From: Mesorhizobium sp. J428
GTDB lineage: Bacteria > Pseudomonadota > Alphaproteobacteria > Rhizobiales > Rhizobiaceae
Direction: 5' to 3'
Assembly: GCF_024699925.1 (NCBI RefSeq)
Contig: NZ_JAJOMX010000001.1
Location: 4,006,001 to 4,070,000, forward strand
Length of the DNA: 64,000 nucleotides
Positions 54,578-64,000 of this stretch are shown here, piece by piece (the first letter of the stretch is position 1; each line of letters opens with the position of its first letter). The notes under the pieces were generated by a model, which was not told where the DNA came from, searched no databases, and was given only the letters and a program-made list of their open reading frames with translations. The position numbers and the translations under genes are program-made.

Positions 54578-54844
54578 ATGGCACGTTTCGAGATGTTTGA
54601 GGCAGGCTTCGGATCGATGGGCGCCAACGCCCAGGCGGACATCCTTTTCGAGCTGGGCATGATGTATGCGACCGGCCGCGACTGCGAGGTCGATCCGGTG
54701 GCGGCGCACAAGTGGTTCAACATCGCTGCGATCAAGGGCTCCGCCCGCGCCGCCGAGCTGCGTGCCGAGCTGGCGGTGTCGATGTCCAAGCCGGAACTCG
54801 CCCGGGCGCTCCGTGAGGCGCGCGAATGGATGACCATGCACTGA
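54578..54844 (+). CDS. Small Sel1-repeat-like protein
   Basis: 88 residues containing ADILFELGMMYATGRDCEVD and PVAAHKWFNIAAIKGSARAA, the two halves of a Sel1/TPR-like helical repeat, followed by a charged helix (PELARALREAREWMTMH). No signal peptide, so cytoplasmic. Sel1 repeats mediate protein contacts; the partner is unknown. It starts after a GGGGACAGAAA site and is followed by a strong terminator. Confidence 0.8.
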   Translation: MARFEMFEAGFGSMGANAQADILFELGMMYATGRDCEVDPVAAHKWFNIAAIKGSARAAELRAELAVSMSKPELARALREAREWMTMH

Positions 54845-54905
54845 TTGCTGTCACGCGAACAGGGCGGTTCGCGTCGTCTGGGCGGGGGACGCCGTGACGA
54901 CGTGG

Positions 54906-54946
54906 AAAGGCCGCGACCGGCAGGGGACAATGCCGGCGCGGCTTTT
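54906..54946 (+). terminator. Intrinsic terminator after the Sel1-like gene
   Basis: AAAGGCCGCGACCGGC (54906-54921) pairs with GCCGGCGCGGCTTTT (54932-54946) with one bulged A and a 10-nt loop, followed by CTCTTTTTC. This is the clearest Rho-independent terminator in the window and may also serve the converging YitT gene. Confidence 0.85.
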
Positions 54947-54957
54947 CTCTTTTTCGC

Positions 54958-55584
54958 TCAGCTCATGCCCATGTAACGGCCGGGCTTGTGGTTGATGCCC
55001 AGGATCAGGTTGACCACGGCGGCACCGACGAGCGATAGCGCCACCTTTTCCAGCGGCAGGACGAAAAAGGCGGCGACGAGGATCATCACGTCCACCGCAA
55101 GCTGGAACCAACCCGCTCGCATGATGCCCTTGTCTTGCAGATAAAGGGCAAGAATGTTCAGCCCGCCAAGTCCGGCGCGATGGCGGAACAGGATTAAGAG
55201 GCCCATGCCGATCAGCCCGCCCCCGGTCGCAGCCGCGTAGAGCGGGTCGAGCGCCGCGATGTCGATCCAGCCCGGCGTTAGGCGTGAGAACAGCGACAGA
55301 AGCGCCACGGCCGCGAAGGTGCGCAGCGTGTAGGGCCAGCCCATCCGCAGGATCGCCAGCGCATAGAACGGCAGGTTGACGACGAAGAAGATCGGGCCGA
55401 AGCCGTAGCCGGTCAGATAGTTCACCAGCATGGAGACACCGGCAACGCCGCCCGTGGCCAGCGTCGCCTCGGTGTAGAGCGTCACGCCGAGAGAAGCGAG
55501 AAGCGTGCCCAGCAAAAGCGCAAGCACGTCCTCATAGAGACGGTGCTTCTGTTCGGGTAACCTGCCGGCATCTTCGACGCTCAT
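54958..55584 (-). CDS. YitT-family membrane protein
   Basis: About 208 residues with five or six membrane helices: VLALLLGTLLASLGVTLY, GGVAGVSMLVNYLTGYGFGP, FFVVNLPFYALAILRMGW, TFAAVALLSLFSRL and LAVDVMILVAAFFVLPLEKV. The ATGGVAGVS motif is typical of the YitT/DUF161 family, integral proteins of unknown transport function. The ATG at 55584 begins MSVEDAGRLPEQ; a start 12 codons earlier is possible. The C-terminal DUF2179 domain of longer homologues is absent. Confidence 0.85.
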   Translation of the reverse strand: MSVEDAGRLPEQKHRLYEDVLALLLGTLLASLGVTLYTEATLATGGVAGVSMLVNYLTGYGFGPIFFVVNLPFYALAILRMGWPYTLRTFAAVALLSLFSRLTPGWIDIAALDPLYAAATGGGLIGMGLLILFRHRAGLGGLNILALYLQDKGIMRAGWFQLAVDVMILVAAFFVLPLEKVALSLVGAAVVNLILGINHKPGRYMGMS

Positions 55585-55692
55585 GCTGCAAGTGCTAACA
55601 GCGGCGATTGCGGCGTGCAATGGAGCCGGAACATTTTGACTTCCGAATTATGGAGAAGTATTTTTATGAAGTAATTGGAGGAAGGGGGATAA

Positions 55693-56775
55693 ATGAAAAG
55701 AGCTATCTGTTTTATTTTCGCTGCCTTGTGCGTTCAGGATGCTCTTTCCCAAGAAAACGGGAAGTTTGTAGGTACGCCGGTCATCCTCGAGCAGCATCCA
55801 GGTGGAAAGCCGAAACCTTTCAAGCTGTTCCGAGAGGTCATCTATACAGATCCGTCGGGAGATGATTGGAAAGTGCCGGCCGGTAGCTTCACCGACGGAG
55901 CGACGATTCCCTGGCTGGCGGAACTGATCACGGGCGACAACTACAGCGGCCCTTACCTTGCCGCAGCGGTCGTGCACGATTTCTATTGCTGTGTTCAGAC
56001 CCGGGACCAGGTCAAGACCCATCACAACTTCTACTATGGTATGCGGGCCGACAACACCGACGGCTGGCTTGCGTGGCTGATGTATGCCGCGGTGCGGCTT
56101 GGCGGTCCTACCTGGTCGGATCTGAAGTCTGAGAATGGCGAGATCAGCGGCGAATGCGTCGTGGGCGGCCCGATGGCGGTCAGCAAGGACCTCGCCGCTC
56201 CCGCTGCCACCTGGCCCGTGACCGGACCGACGGCAGCCTTCGCAGGCGCGGCTATATCCGCAGAGAAGGAACGCAACCGTTTCGTCGCAAGCAAGGTCGT
56301 CGCGATCGCGAAGACGTTGAGGGAGACGGATGGACAATATCTGGACGTCGGCCCCGACGGCAGGATCGAGGCGTCCTTCGAAGGCGTCGAGACGATCGTG
56401 TCGGCGGCGCGCGCGGCCGTGACGTTCAACAACTACACCGGCGGCACGACAGATTTTAGAAATCTTGGATTGCTCGCTCCCATCGAAGGAGATCTAGAGG
56501 AATTTGTTGCTGCGGTGGCTTCGCAAGGTGGGCTGGCCAAGACCGCGACGGAGTGGAACGCCTCGGAACTCTCCACGATCGGCATCGCGGCTGCAGAACT
56601 CCCTTCTGTTCTTCCTGGGGACTATCTCGCCAATGTGCCGGCGGCCTCGATCTACGACAAGGTCGGCGTCGGCTGGGCGAATCCGGCGCTGAAGGTCGAG
56701 GACAAGGTGATCTGGAACAATGCGATCACCGCTGACAAGGTGATCCAGGACTGGCAGGCGAACTTCCAGCGATAA
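55693..56775 (+). CDS. Secreted protein with N-terminal DUF1353 domain
   Basis: 360 residues: signal peptide (AICFIFAALCVQDALS), then a DUF1353-like region with REVIYTDPSGDDWKVPAGSF, TDGATIPWL and AAVVHDFYCCVQTRDQVKTH, where conserved Asp and His residues cluster. The C-terminal 200 residues (from about residue 165) are Ala-rich and helical (VVAIAKTLRETDGQYLDVGP) and unlike known domains. DUF1353 proteins often come from phages; here the gene stands alone between YitT and a carboxylase gene. The upstream region is A/T-rich. Function unknown. Confidence 0.75.
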   Translation: MKRAICFIFAALCVQDALSQENGKFVGTPVILEQHPGGKPKPFKLFREVIYTDPSGDDWKVPAGSFTDGATIPWLAELITGDNYSGPYLAAAVVHDFYCCVQTRDQVKTHHNFYYGMRADNTDGWLAWLMYAAVRLGGPTWSDLKSENGEISGECVVGGPMAVSKDLAAPAATWPVTGPTAAFAGAAISAEKERNRFVASKVVAIAKTLRETDGQYLDVGPDGRIEASFEGVETIVSAARAAVTFNNYTGGTTDFRNLGLLAPIEGDLEEFVAAVASQGGLAKTATEWNASELSTIGIAAAELPSVLPGDYLANVPAASIYDKVGVGWANPALKVEDKVIWNNAITADKVIQDWQANFQR

Positions 56776-56805
56776 GTCCACCGCGGAACTGTGTCGGATC
56801 GCGGT

Positions 56806-58740
<1,935 letters not shown>

Positions 58741-58879
58741 GCACGATCCATAGCCTTGCGGCGAACGGATATGAAGGCCCCTTCGAATGTCGATCGCCTG
58801 CTGTCAGGCGGGCGACCTCTCCCGCCTGTCCTTCTGCTGGGCTAGTGTCCCGCTTCCGATCACCAGAGGGTTTCGATTC

Positions 58880-60628
58880 ATGGATGCCGTCGCCCCGCAG
58901 GGACTTCGCGCGCAGTTCGCGACGATGTGGACCGCACTCTGGGCATCGCCGGTGCGGCGCGGCATCCTGATGCTCTACTTCGGCATCACGGCCGTGATCC
59001 TCGCGACCGCGTTCGGCCAGGTGCTGCTGAACCGCTGGAACCAGCCCTTCTACGATTCGCTGGAAAAGCGCGACCTCACGGCCTTTCTCGACCAACTCCT
59101 GGTCTTCGGCTACATCGCCGGCTCGCTGCTGGTGCTGAACGTGGCACAGGCCTGGCTGAACCAGATGCTGCACATCAAGCTGCGTGAAGGCCTGGCGCGC
59201 GATCTCATCGGCGAATGGATGAAGCCCCGCCGCGCCTTTCGCCTCGGCTATGCCGGCGACATCGGCGTCAATCCAGACCAGCGCCTGCACGAGGATGCGC
59301 GGCATCTCGCCGATCTGACCGCCGACCTGTCGATCGGCCTGATGCAGGCGACCATACTGCTCGCGAGTTTCGTCGGCGTGCTGTGGTCGATTTCCAGCAA
59401 CTTCACCTTCGTCGTCGGCGGCCGGAGCCTCGACATCCCGGGCTACATGGTATGGGCAGCCTTCCTCTATGCCGGCCTGGGCTCGGGACTGAGCTGGCTC
59501 GCCGGCCGCCCGCTGATCCGCCTCAACGAGGCGCGCTACGCGCGCGAGGCCGAGCTGCGCTTCTCGCTGATGCGGGTCAATGAACGCGTCGATGCCATCT
59601 CGCTCGCCGGCGGCGAAGCGGACGAGAAGGCGAGGCTGGAACGCGACCTGCAGACCGTGCTGGCGGCGGCACGGCGCATCATGAGCGCGGCGGTGCGGCT
59701 GACATGGGTGACGGCCGGCTACGGCTGGATCACTGTCGTGGCGCCGATCGTGATCGCCTCGCCGGTCTACTTCTCGGGCAGCCTCTCCTTTGGCGGGCTG
59801 ATGATGGCGGCAGCCGCCTTCAACCAGGTCAACGGCGCGCTGCGCTGGTTCATCGACAATATCGGCGGCATTGCCGACTGGCGCGCGACGCTGCTACGCA
59901 TCGCCACCTTCCGCACCAGCGTGGTGGCGATGGATGCGCTGCACGGCTCGAAGGAGCGGATCGCGGTCGTTTCGGATGAGCCGGACCGTTTGACGCTGGA
60001 CAATCTCTACGTCGCCTCGCCGGACGGCTGCGCCCGGCTTTCGGTGCCGCAGGCGCATGTCGAGGCGGGCGGGCGGCTGCACATCGTCGGCGAGCCGGGC
60101 GCGGGCAAGACGCTGCTCTTCCACGCGATCGCCGGCCTGTGGCCCTGGGGCGGCGGCACGATCCGGTTGCCGAAGGATAAGACGGTCGCTTTCCTGCCCG
60201 GCCAGCCCTTCATCCCGCGGGGCACGCTCGCGGGCGTGCTGGCCTATCCGCTCTCCACCCCGGTCGCTGAGGCAGAGGCCGTGCATGCGCTGGAGCGCGT
60301 CGGCCTCACCCGGATCAAGGGCCGGCTGGACGAGGGCGAGCGCTGGGACAGGGAACTGAGCGATGACGACCAACGCCTGCTCGCCTTTGCCCGGGTGCTG
60401 GTGCAGAAGCCGGACTTCATCGTCGTCGACGAGGCGCTGGACGCGCTGGGCGAGACGGCGCGCGAGCGCGTGCTGGACGCGCTGGAGGAGGTCCTGCCGG
60501 GAACGGCGCTGCTGACCATCGGTACAGTGGCGCCCAGGGATACGCGCCTCGGCCCGGTCGTCGGCCTGCGCTTCGACCGGAACGGAAAGGCCCTCGGCAA
60601 GAACGGGGAAAAGGCCGCGACCGCCTGA
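58880..60628 (+). CDS. SbmA/YddA-type ABC transporter (fused permease and ATPase)
   Basis: About 582 residues: six-helix membrane part with FGITAVILATAFGQVLLNRW, FYDSLEKRDLTAFLDQLLVF and NPDQRLHEDARHLADLT, the BacA/SbmA-like signature, then an ATPase. Walker A is GEPGAGKTLLFHAI and Walker B DFIVVDEALDAL. The signature motif reads LSDDDQRLLAFAR instead of LSGGEQ, as is common in this YddA group. It probably imports or exports a small peptide or vitamin-like substrate; that is inference. The ATG at 58880 is divergent from the carboxylase gene. Confidence 0.88.
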   Translation: MDAVAPQGLRAQFATMWTALWASPVRRGILMLYFGITAVILATAFGQVLLNRWNQPFYDSLEKRDLTAFLDQLLVFGYIAGSLLVLNVAQAWLNQMLHIKLREGLARDLIGEWMKPRRAFRLGYAGDIGVNPDQRLHEDARHLADLTADLSIGLMQATILLASFVGVLWSISSNFTFVVGGRSLDIPGYMVWAAFLYAGLGSGLSWLAGRPLIRLNEARYAREAELRFSLMRVNERVDAISLAGGEADEKARLERDLQTVLAAARRIMSAAVRLTWVTAGYGWITVVAPIVIASPVYFSGSLSFGGLMMAAAAFNQVNGALRWFIDNIGGIADWRATLLRIATFRTSVVAMDALHGSKERIAVVSDEPDRLTLDNLYVASPDGCARLSVPQAHVEAGGRLHIVGEPGAGKTLLFHAIAGLWPWGGGTIRLPKDKTVAFLPGQPFIPRGTLAGVLAYPLSTPVAEAEAVHALERVGLTRIKGRLDEGERWDRELSDDDQRLLAFARVLVQKPDFIVVDEALDALGETARERVLDALEEVLPGTALLTIGTVAPRDTRLGPVVGLRFDRNGKALGKNGEKAATA

Positions 60629-60801
60629 GGCAGCCGCACCGCCCGGCCTCGTCTGGGGCGTGGGTCGCCTTGATGTCCCCTTACGCCGCGAGTCGGATCG
60701 GAGTGGGACAGCACCTCGAAATACAGAGAAACGTTATTCATATGTAGGCAAACAAGATAGAATTGGAGCATTTCTCTCCACTTTCTAAGTACAATACTCT
60801 G

Positions 60802-60809
60802 TTAACCAT
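60802..60809 (+). promoter_or_regulatory. CtrA-like TTAACCAT motif ahead of the secreted operon
   Basis: TTAACCAT at 60802-60809 lies 42 bp before the start of the first gene, in an A/T-rich stretch (60720-60840) that stands out from its surroundings. TTAACCAT is a known CtrA-binding form in alphaproteobacteria. One motif alone is weak evidence. Confidence 0.3.
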
Positions 60810-60851
60810 ACTATACGACCATGAATCAAGAATTCCTGCGGGAGAGGTGTC

Positions 60852-61319
60852 ATGGAATTTCGAAATCCGATCTTCGTCGTGTCTGCTTTGATTTGTATGC
60901 ACACGAATAATGCGGGTGCGGCGACGAGCAACGTCATCTTCGATGCAACCGTCGACGCCACCTGCACGCTGCAGGTCGTCTCCGACGGCACGATGGCGGT
61001 GAGCACCAACCTGCAGAACCTCAGTTCCAAGAATGCGGGGGGCAGCGCCGGCAGCGTCACGCTTTCGACGACCGGAGGCGTGGAGATCGGCGTCAATCCG
61101 ACGGTCGTCGCAACTCCTCCCTCGGGCGATTCCGCGACCACCTGGACCCCGGAATACTCTGTCTCGGGCGCTCATACCGTGGCATTGACGAGCACGGACA
61201 CGGCGCTTTCCACCGCGGGCACATCGAATGTCACTGTACATTTGACCGGCACCAAGAGCGGTAGCGACCGGTTCACCAACGGCGCCTACCAGGCCGTCGT
61301 CACGGTCACCTGCGAGTAG
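60852..61319 (+). CDS. Secreted pilin-like subunit protein (first gene of four)
   Basis: 155 residues: signal peptide ending near AGAA (residue 24), then a beta-rich Ser/Thr/Gly-rich domain with one Cys near its start (DATCTLQVVSDGTMAVS) and one as the next-to-last residue (VVTVTCE). The C-terminal FTNGAYQAVVTVTC follows the pattern of spore-coat-U and fimbrial subunits, where two cysteines lock an Ig-like fold. Gene 62122-62604 encodes a paralogue ending AGAYQAQVTVRCE. A GGGAGAGG site precedes the ATG. I infer a surface subunit; the polymer, if any, is unknown. Confidence 0.6.
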   Translation: MEFRNPIFVVSALICMHTNNAGAATSNVIFDATVDATCTLQVVSDGTMAVSTNLQNLSSKNAGGSAGSVTLSTTGGVEIGVNPTVVATPPSGDSATTWTPEYSVSGAHTVALTSTDTALSTAGTSNVTVHLTGTKSGSDRFTNGAYQAVVTVTCE

Positions 61320-61324
61320 GCGCC

Positions 61325-61711
61325 ATGTGGAAGCGCCTTCTCCTGTCCTCGACCTTGGTGGCGATGGCCGCGCCCTCCCTGGCGCAATCCATGTCGCCGA
61401 TGCGCGGCGAGATCACCAGCTTCACCGATTCCTTCGCGGTGAAGGTCTTTCCGGCCAATCCCTACGGGCACTGGATCGACGTCTCGGTGAAGGTCTATGA
61501 CCAGAATTTCCGCCCGGTCGACGCAAGAATATCTCCCGGAACCTTCAAGCTTGCGGGCGGGGCGTCCCGGTCCGTTATTGTCGTTGTTCCTTTCGATGGC
61601 AGCACGTCGCGTAAGATACGTATCTGTACGGAAAGCGTTCCTTTTCCAGGCCAGCAAACCCAGATAAGGGCACAGATATGTGGCAGGTTCCTTGCGCAGC
61701 GGCGGTCTTGA
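61325..61711 (+). CDS. Single-domain PapD-like periplasmic chaperone-type protein
   Basis: 128 residues: signal peptide (LLLSSTLVAMAAPSLA), then SMSPMRGEITSFTDSFAVKV, NPYGHWIDVSVKVYDQ, PGTFKLAGGASRSVIVVVPF and KIRICTESVPF. This is the strand order of the first domain of pilus chaperones (SPMR opening, 'IRVC' near the end); the second domain is missing. It starts 5 bp after the first subunit gene. A chaperone for the two subunits would fit, but no usher gene is present. Confidence 0.55.
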   Translation: MWKRLLLSSTLVAMAAPSLAQSMSPMRGEITSFTDSFAVKVFPANPYGHWIDVSVKVYDQNFRPVDARISPGTFKLAGGASRSVIVVVPFDGSTSRKIRICTESVPFPGQQTQIRAQICGRFLAQRRS

Positions 61712-62125
61712 GCCAGATCCTGCTTGCCACGCCGGCTTACTCCGAGGACGTCTACAATCTCTACCAGCGCCAGACCGGCTTCTCGCTGCCGGGCGTGACC
61801 TTGCCGCAGGGCCAGGACGAGGTGCGCGCGGCGGATGGGCACGACCTGCCGTTCGGCGGTGTCGGGCTCGGGCGCCTATCTCGACGTCGGCGTGATCCAG
61901 GGCGCGGCGCGCGACACGGGCGAGACGGCAGCCTATGGCCGCGTCGTCATCCCTCTGGAGCGGCCGCGCAAGCGCGTCGACTGCACACGCCTCTATGAGC
62001 TCGAGGTTGAGCGGCTGCAGATGGAGATCCGGCTGCTCAAGATGGGCCTTGCCGATGGAAGCGGTGCGACGCGCACGCAGAAGGCCGGCTGGGCCGAGGA
62101 AGGCTGGACGAACGCGGGCCAATGA
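61678..62125 (+). pseudogene. Secreted protein with C-terminal coiled coil, one frameshift (third gene of four)
   Basis: The start at 61678 overlaps the previous gene by 34 bp and encodes a signal peptide (CAAAVLSQILLATPAYS), DVYNLYQRQTGFSLPGVTLP and QDEVRAADG, where the frame breaks. Dropping one G from 61837-61839 gives TTCRSAVSGSGAYLDVGVIQ, a basic RPRKRVDC stretch and a coiled coil (LYELEVERLQMEIRLLKMGL), ending at 62125 for 148 residues. The restored frame overlaps the next start (ATGA), which supports the correction. Function unknown; a surface anchor or assembly factor is conceivable. Confidence 0.6.
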
Positions 62126-62604
62126 GGACGGGGCGCATCGCTGGATCTGTCACCGCGCTCGCAGCGGGGGCAGCGTTCCTGACAGGCTCGCCGGGAGCAG
62201 GGCTCGCGGCGGTGATCGGCTCCTGCACCATCGTGGTGCAGTCCAGCGGCACGATGAAGGTCGCGCCCTCGCTCACCGCCATGAGCTCGCGCAATTCCGG
62301 CGGCAGCGCTGCCCAGGTGTCGGTCAATCCGCAATCGCTGGTCTGCAACATCCTGGCGCTGCTCGACTGCTACTCCATCTCGACGCCTGCGCCCGCCTCG
62401 TTCCTGACCTGGCCCTCCGGCTGGAGCGGCTCGGCCTCGTTCGTCTCGGCCTTCACGATCAACGGCGGCGTCGAGCGCCCGGGCAATACGCCGGTGATGG
62501 TCGCCAACGGAACGAAGACGCTGGATATTCATCTCGACGCCACCGGCAGCGGCATCTTCCGCGCCGGCGCCTATCAGGCGCAGGTCACCGTTCGGTGCGA
62601 ATAA
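62122..62604 (+). CDS. Secreted pilin-like subunit protein (fourth gene, paralogue of the first)
   Basis: 160 residues: signal peptide (ALAAGAAFLTGSPGAGLA), then SCTIVVQSSGTMKVAPSLTA and MSSRNSGGSAAQVSV, parallel to TCTLQVVSDGTMAVSTNL and SSKNAGGSAGSVTL of the first gene. It carries two additional Cys (SLVCNILALLDCYS) and ends AGAYQAQVTVRCE. The shared layout indicates duplication within the operon. The ATG overlaps the previous stop. Confidence 0.6.
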   Translation: MRTGRIAGSVTALAAGAAFLTGSPGAGLAAVIGSCTIVVQSSGTMKVAPSLTAMSSRNSGGSAAQVSVNPQSLVCNILALLDCYSISTPAPASFLTWPSGWSGSASFVSAFTINGGVERPGNTPVMVANGTKTLDIHLDATGSGIFRAGAYQAQVTVRCE

Positions 62605-62615
62605 GGCCGCAGTGG

Positions 62616-63641
62616 CTATGCCATCGCCTCGCGGAACGACACCAGGCGCCTGGCGCGCTCGTCCCAAAGCACCAGCTTCACGCAGCGCAGGCTGTCGAGG
62701 ATGGTGATGCGGCCGATCTCGGACAGTTGCGGATGGTCGCGCAGCACTTCGGGCAGCCGGTAGAACGGCACGCGGCTCGACAGATGGTGCACGTGATGGA
62801 TGCCGATATTGCCGGTCAGCCATTGCAGTGGGCGCGGCAGCAGGTAGTTCGATGCGCCGTGCAGCGCGCTCTCCTCGAACGTCCACTCCGATCCGTCCGA
62901 CCAGTGCGTGTCCTCGAACTGGTGCTGGACGTAAAACAGCCAGATGCCCGCCGCTCCCGCCAGAACCGCGATTGCGAGATGCACGGCGAGGAACGGTACG
63001 ATGCCGGTCAGCCAGATCAAAAACGCGCCGAGCGCGACGATAACCAGATTGGTCAGCATGGTGGACCGCCACGGCATTCCGGTGACCCGGAAGGTTTCGA
63101 ACGGCCAGCGGTGCTTCAGCACGAACAGGTAGACCGGCCCGATCACGAACATCACCAGCGGATTGCGGTAAAGCCGGTAGCGCAACCTGCCCCAGCGCGA
63201 CAGGGCACGATATTCCGCCACCGTCAGCGTCAGGATGTCGCCGACGCCGCGTTCGTCGAGATTACCGGCCGAGGCATGGTGCGTCGCATGGGCCGCCCGC
63301 CAGTAATCGTAGGGCGTCAGCGTCAGAATGCCCAGCGTCCGGCCGGTCCAGTCGTCTGCGCGGCGGTGGGCGAAGAAGGCGCCGTGACCGCAGTCGTGCT
63401 GGATCATGAACAGGCGCAGGAGGAAGCCGGCAGCAGGCACGATCAGCACCAGGCCCCACCAGAAGCCGTAATGGGCCGACGCCAGCGCCAGCCCCCAGAA
63501 GACGAGGAAGGGAGCAAGCGTCACGACCAGTTCGAACAGGCTGCGGCGGCGGTCGGGCTGGCGATAGCGGCTCAATGCCTTCAGCCACGACTTGGCGGAG
63601 GGCGGGGCAGCGGACTGCATTGGCGCGACGTGGACGTTCAT
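62616..63641 (-). CDS. Membrane fatty acid desaturase
   Basis: 341 residues with four to six membrane helices and the three His boxes of the acyl-lipid/acyl-CoA desaturase superfamily: HDCGHGAFF (about residue 80), HATHH (about 116) and HHVHH (about 280), which hold the di-iron centre. It introduces a double bond into an acyl chain or oxidises a related substrate; regiospecificity cannot be read from sequence. The ATG at 63641 (MNVHVAPMQ) is preferred to an upstream one at 63674. Confidence 0.92.
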   Translation of the reverse strand: MNVHVAPMQSAAPPSAKSWLKALSRYRQPDRRRSLFELVVTLAPFLVFWGLALASAHYGFWWGLVLIVPAAGFLLRLFMIQHDCGHGAFFAHRRADDWTGRTLGILTLTPYDYWRAAHATHHASAGNLDERGVGDILTLTVAEYRALSRWGRLRYRLYRNPLVMFVIGPVYLFVLKHRWPFETFRVTGMPWRSTMLTNLVIVALGAFLIWLTGIVPFLAVHLAIAVLAGAAGIWLFYVQHQFEDTHWSDGSEWTFEESALHGASNYLLPRPLQWLTGNIGIHHVHHLSSRVPFYRLPEVLRDHPQLSEIGRITILDSLRCVKLVLWDERARRLVSFREAMA

Positions 63642-63993
63642 CCGAGGCCTCCAAAGGCACGGCGCGAAGCGCATGGCCTGGGTGTTGGCGCATTGTGCGG
63701 CGCCGTTGGGTGAGGTCTGGCGGATTGACCGTCCCGGCGTTTGCCACGGGCAGGCGCGCTTGGCAATCGGAAAGCTCGAACCGGCGCCGGCAGGGAGGCA
63801 AGGCGAGAGCCGGGATGGCGCGCCCGTAAGACCTCTCCGATCATCGTTTCATTTCTTTCCGGGGTAGCGAATAGCGCGGAACGGCAAGAAGTTGGCCCGG
63901 CCGGATGCTGAAATCGGCATCCGGCCCGCCGCCTGCGCAGGTTGCTTTGCGCACTCGATCCCAATAGGCAGGGTCCATCCAAGGAGATCGACT
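63642..63993. other. 352-bp intergenic region at the right edge; no gene supported
   Basis: Only short frames without motifs are present. The region must hold the desaturase promoter and the leader of the gene starting at 63994. It contains one perfect hairpin at 63899-63926. Confidence 0.4.
63899..63926. promoter_or_regulatory. Perfect stem-loop upstream of the right-edge gene
   Basis: GGCCGGATGC (63899-63908) and GCATCCGGCC (63917-63926) pair over 10 bp with loop TGAAATCG. No U-run follows, and the next gene starts 67 bp later, so it could be a leader structure or a terminator for an unseen transcript. Confidence 0.4.
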
Positions 63994-64000
63994 ATGCCGA
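63994..64000 (+). CDS. Start of a gene running off the right edge
   Basis: ATGCCGA follows AAGGAGATCGACT, a strong ribosome binding site at the correct distance. Only the first two codons are visible, so the product cannot be named. Confidence 0.45.

Overview
The window reads as a GC-rich chromosome segment of a Rhizobiales alphaproteobacterium, most likely Mesorhizobium-like (Phyllobacteriaceae). The evidence is gene content and order: a feuN-feuP-feuQ trio followed by the cycHJKL (ccmI-ccmE-ccmF-ccmH) cytochrome c maturation operon, degP, an OmpR-type two-component pair, glnE, a PleC-like kinase and pepN. From memory this matches the Sinorhizobium meliloti order around cycHJKL/degP1/pleC. 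No rRNA, tRNA, CRISPR array or intact transposon was seen.

Layout. 1-787: 5' part of a PAS sensor, running off the left edge. 1158-19113: a full RcGTA-type gene transfer agent structural cluster (terminase, portal, protease, capsid, connectors, tail tube, chaperones, tape measure, hub genes, cell-wall peptidase, tail-tip megaprotein). It is interrupted at 8538-11318 by a cassette with a tailspike-like gene and an IS110-type transposase remnant, and is dotted with three intergenic inverted repeats built from short direct repeats. 19171-28720: feuNPQ, a 17-kDa surface-antigen-like gene, ccmIEFH, a MazEF-like pair and degP. 28907-39731: two-component pair, glnE, an EF-hand protein, PleC-like kinase and pepN. 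39893-46020: orphan form II molybdenum hydroxylase large subunit, DMT exporter, XRE regulator, small membrane protein, uracil-DNA glycosylase and a secreted unknown. 46266-53588: ETF-ubiquinone oxidoreductase, two DUF922 metalloprotease-like paralogues around a TetR gene with a double operator, an EEP-family hydrolase, AMP nucleosidase and two tiny membrane proteins. 53786-60628: DUF2147, Sel1-like, YitT, DUF1353, an acyl-CoA carboxylase alpha subunit and an SbmA/YddA-type ABC transporter. 60852-62604: a four-gene secreted-protein operon with pilus-subunit and PapD-like flavour but no usher. 62616-63641: fatty acid desaturase.

How the parts work together. The GTA cluster encodes nearly everything needed for a small headful-packaging particle with a non-contractile tail. 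FeuNPQ is an envelope/osmotic signalling module. CcmIEFH delivers haem to apocytochrome c, and DegP and the neighbouring two-component pair fit envelope quality control. ETF-QO and the biotin-dependent carboxylase belong to branched-chain amino acid and fatty acid catabolism.

Odd throughout: at least eight single-base indels break or fuse genes that are otherwise well conserved (GTA gp15-like, the gene after it, the 17-kDa antigen, ccmF, degP, the kinase/glnE junction, glnE, and a gene of the secreted operon). Five of the eight fall in or next to short runs of one base. Sequencing error in a long-read assembly is the simplest explanation, so these 'pseudogenes' may be intact in the organism.
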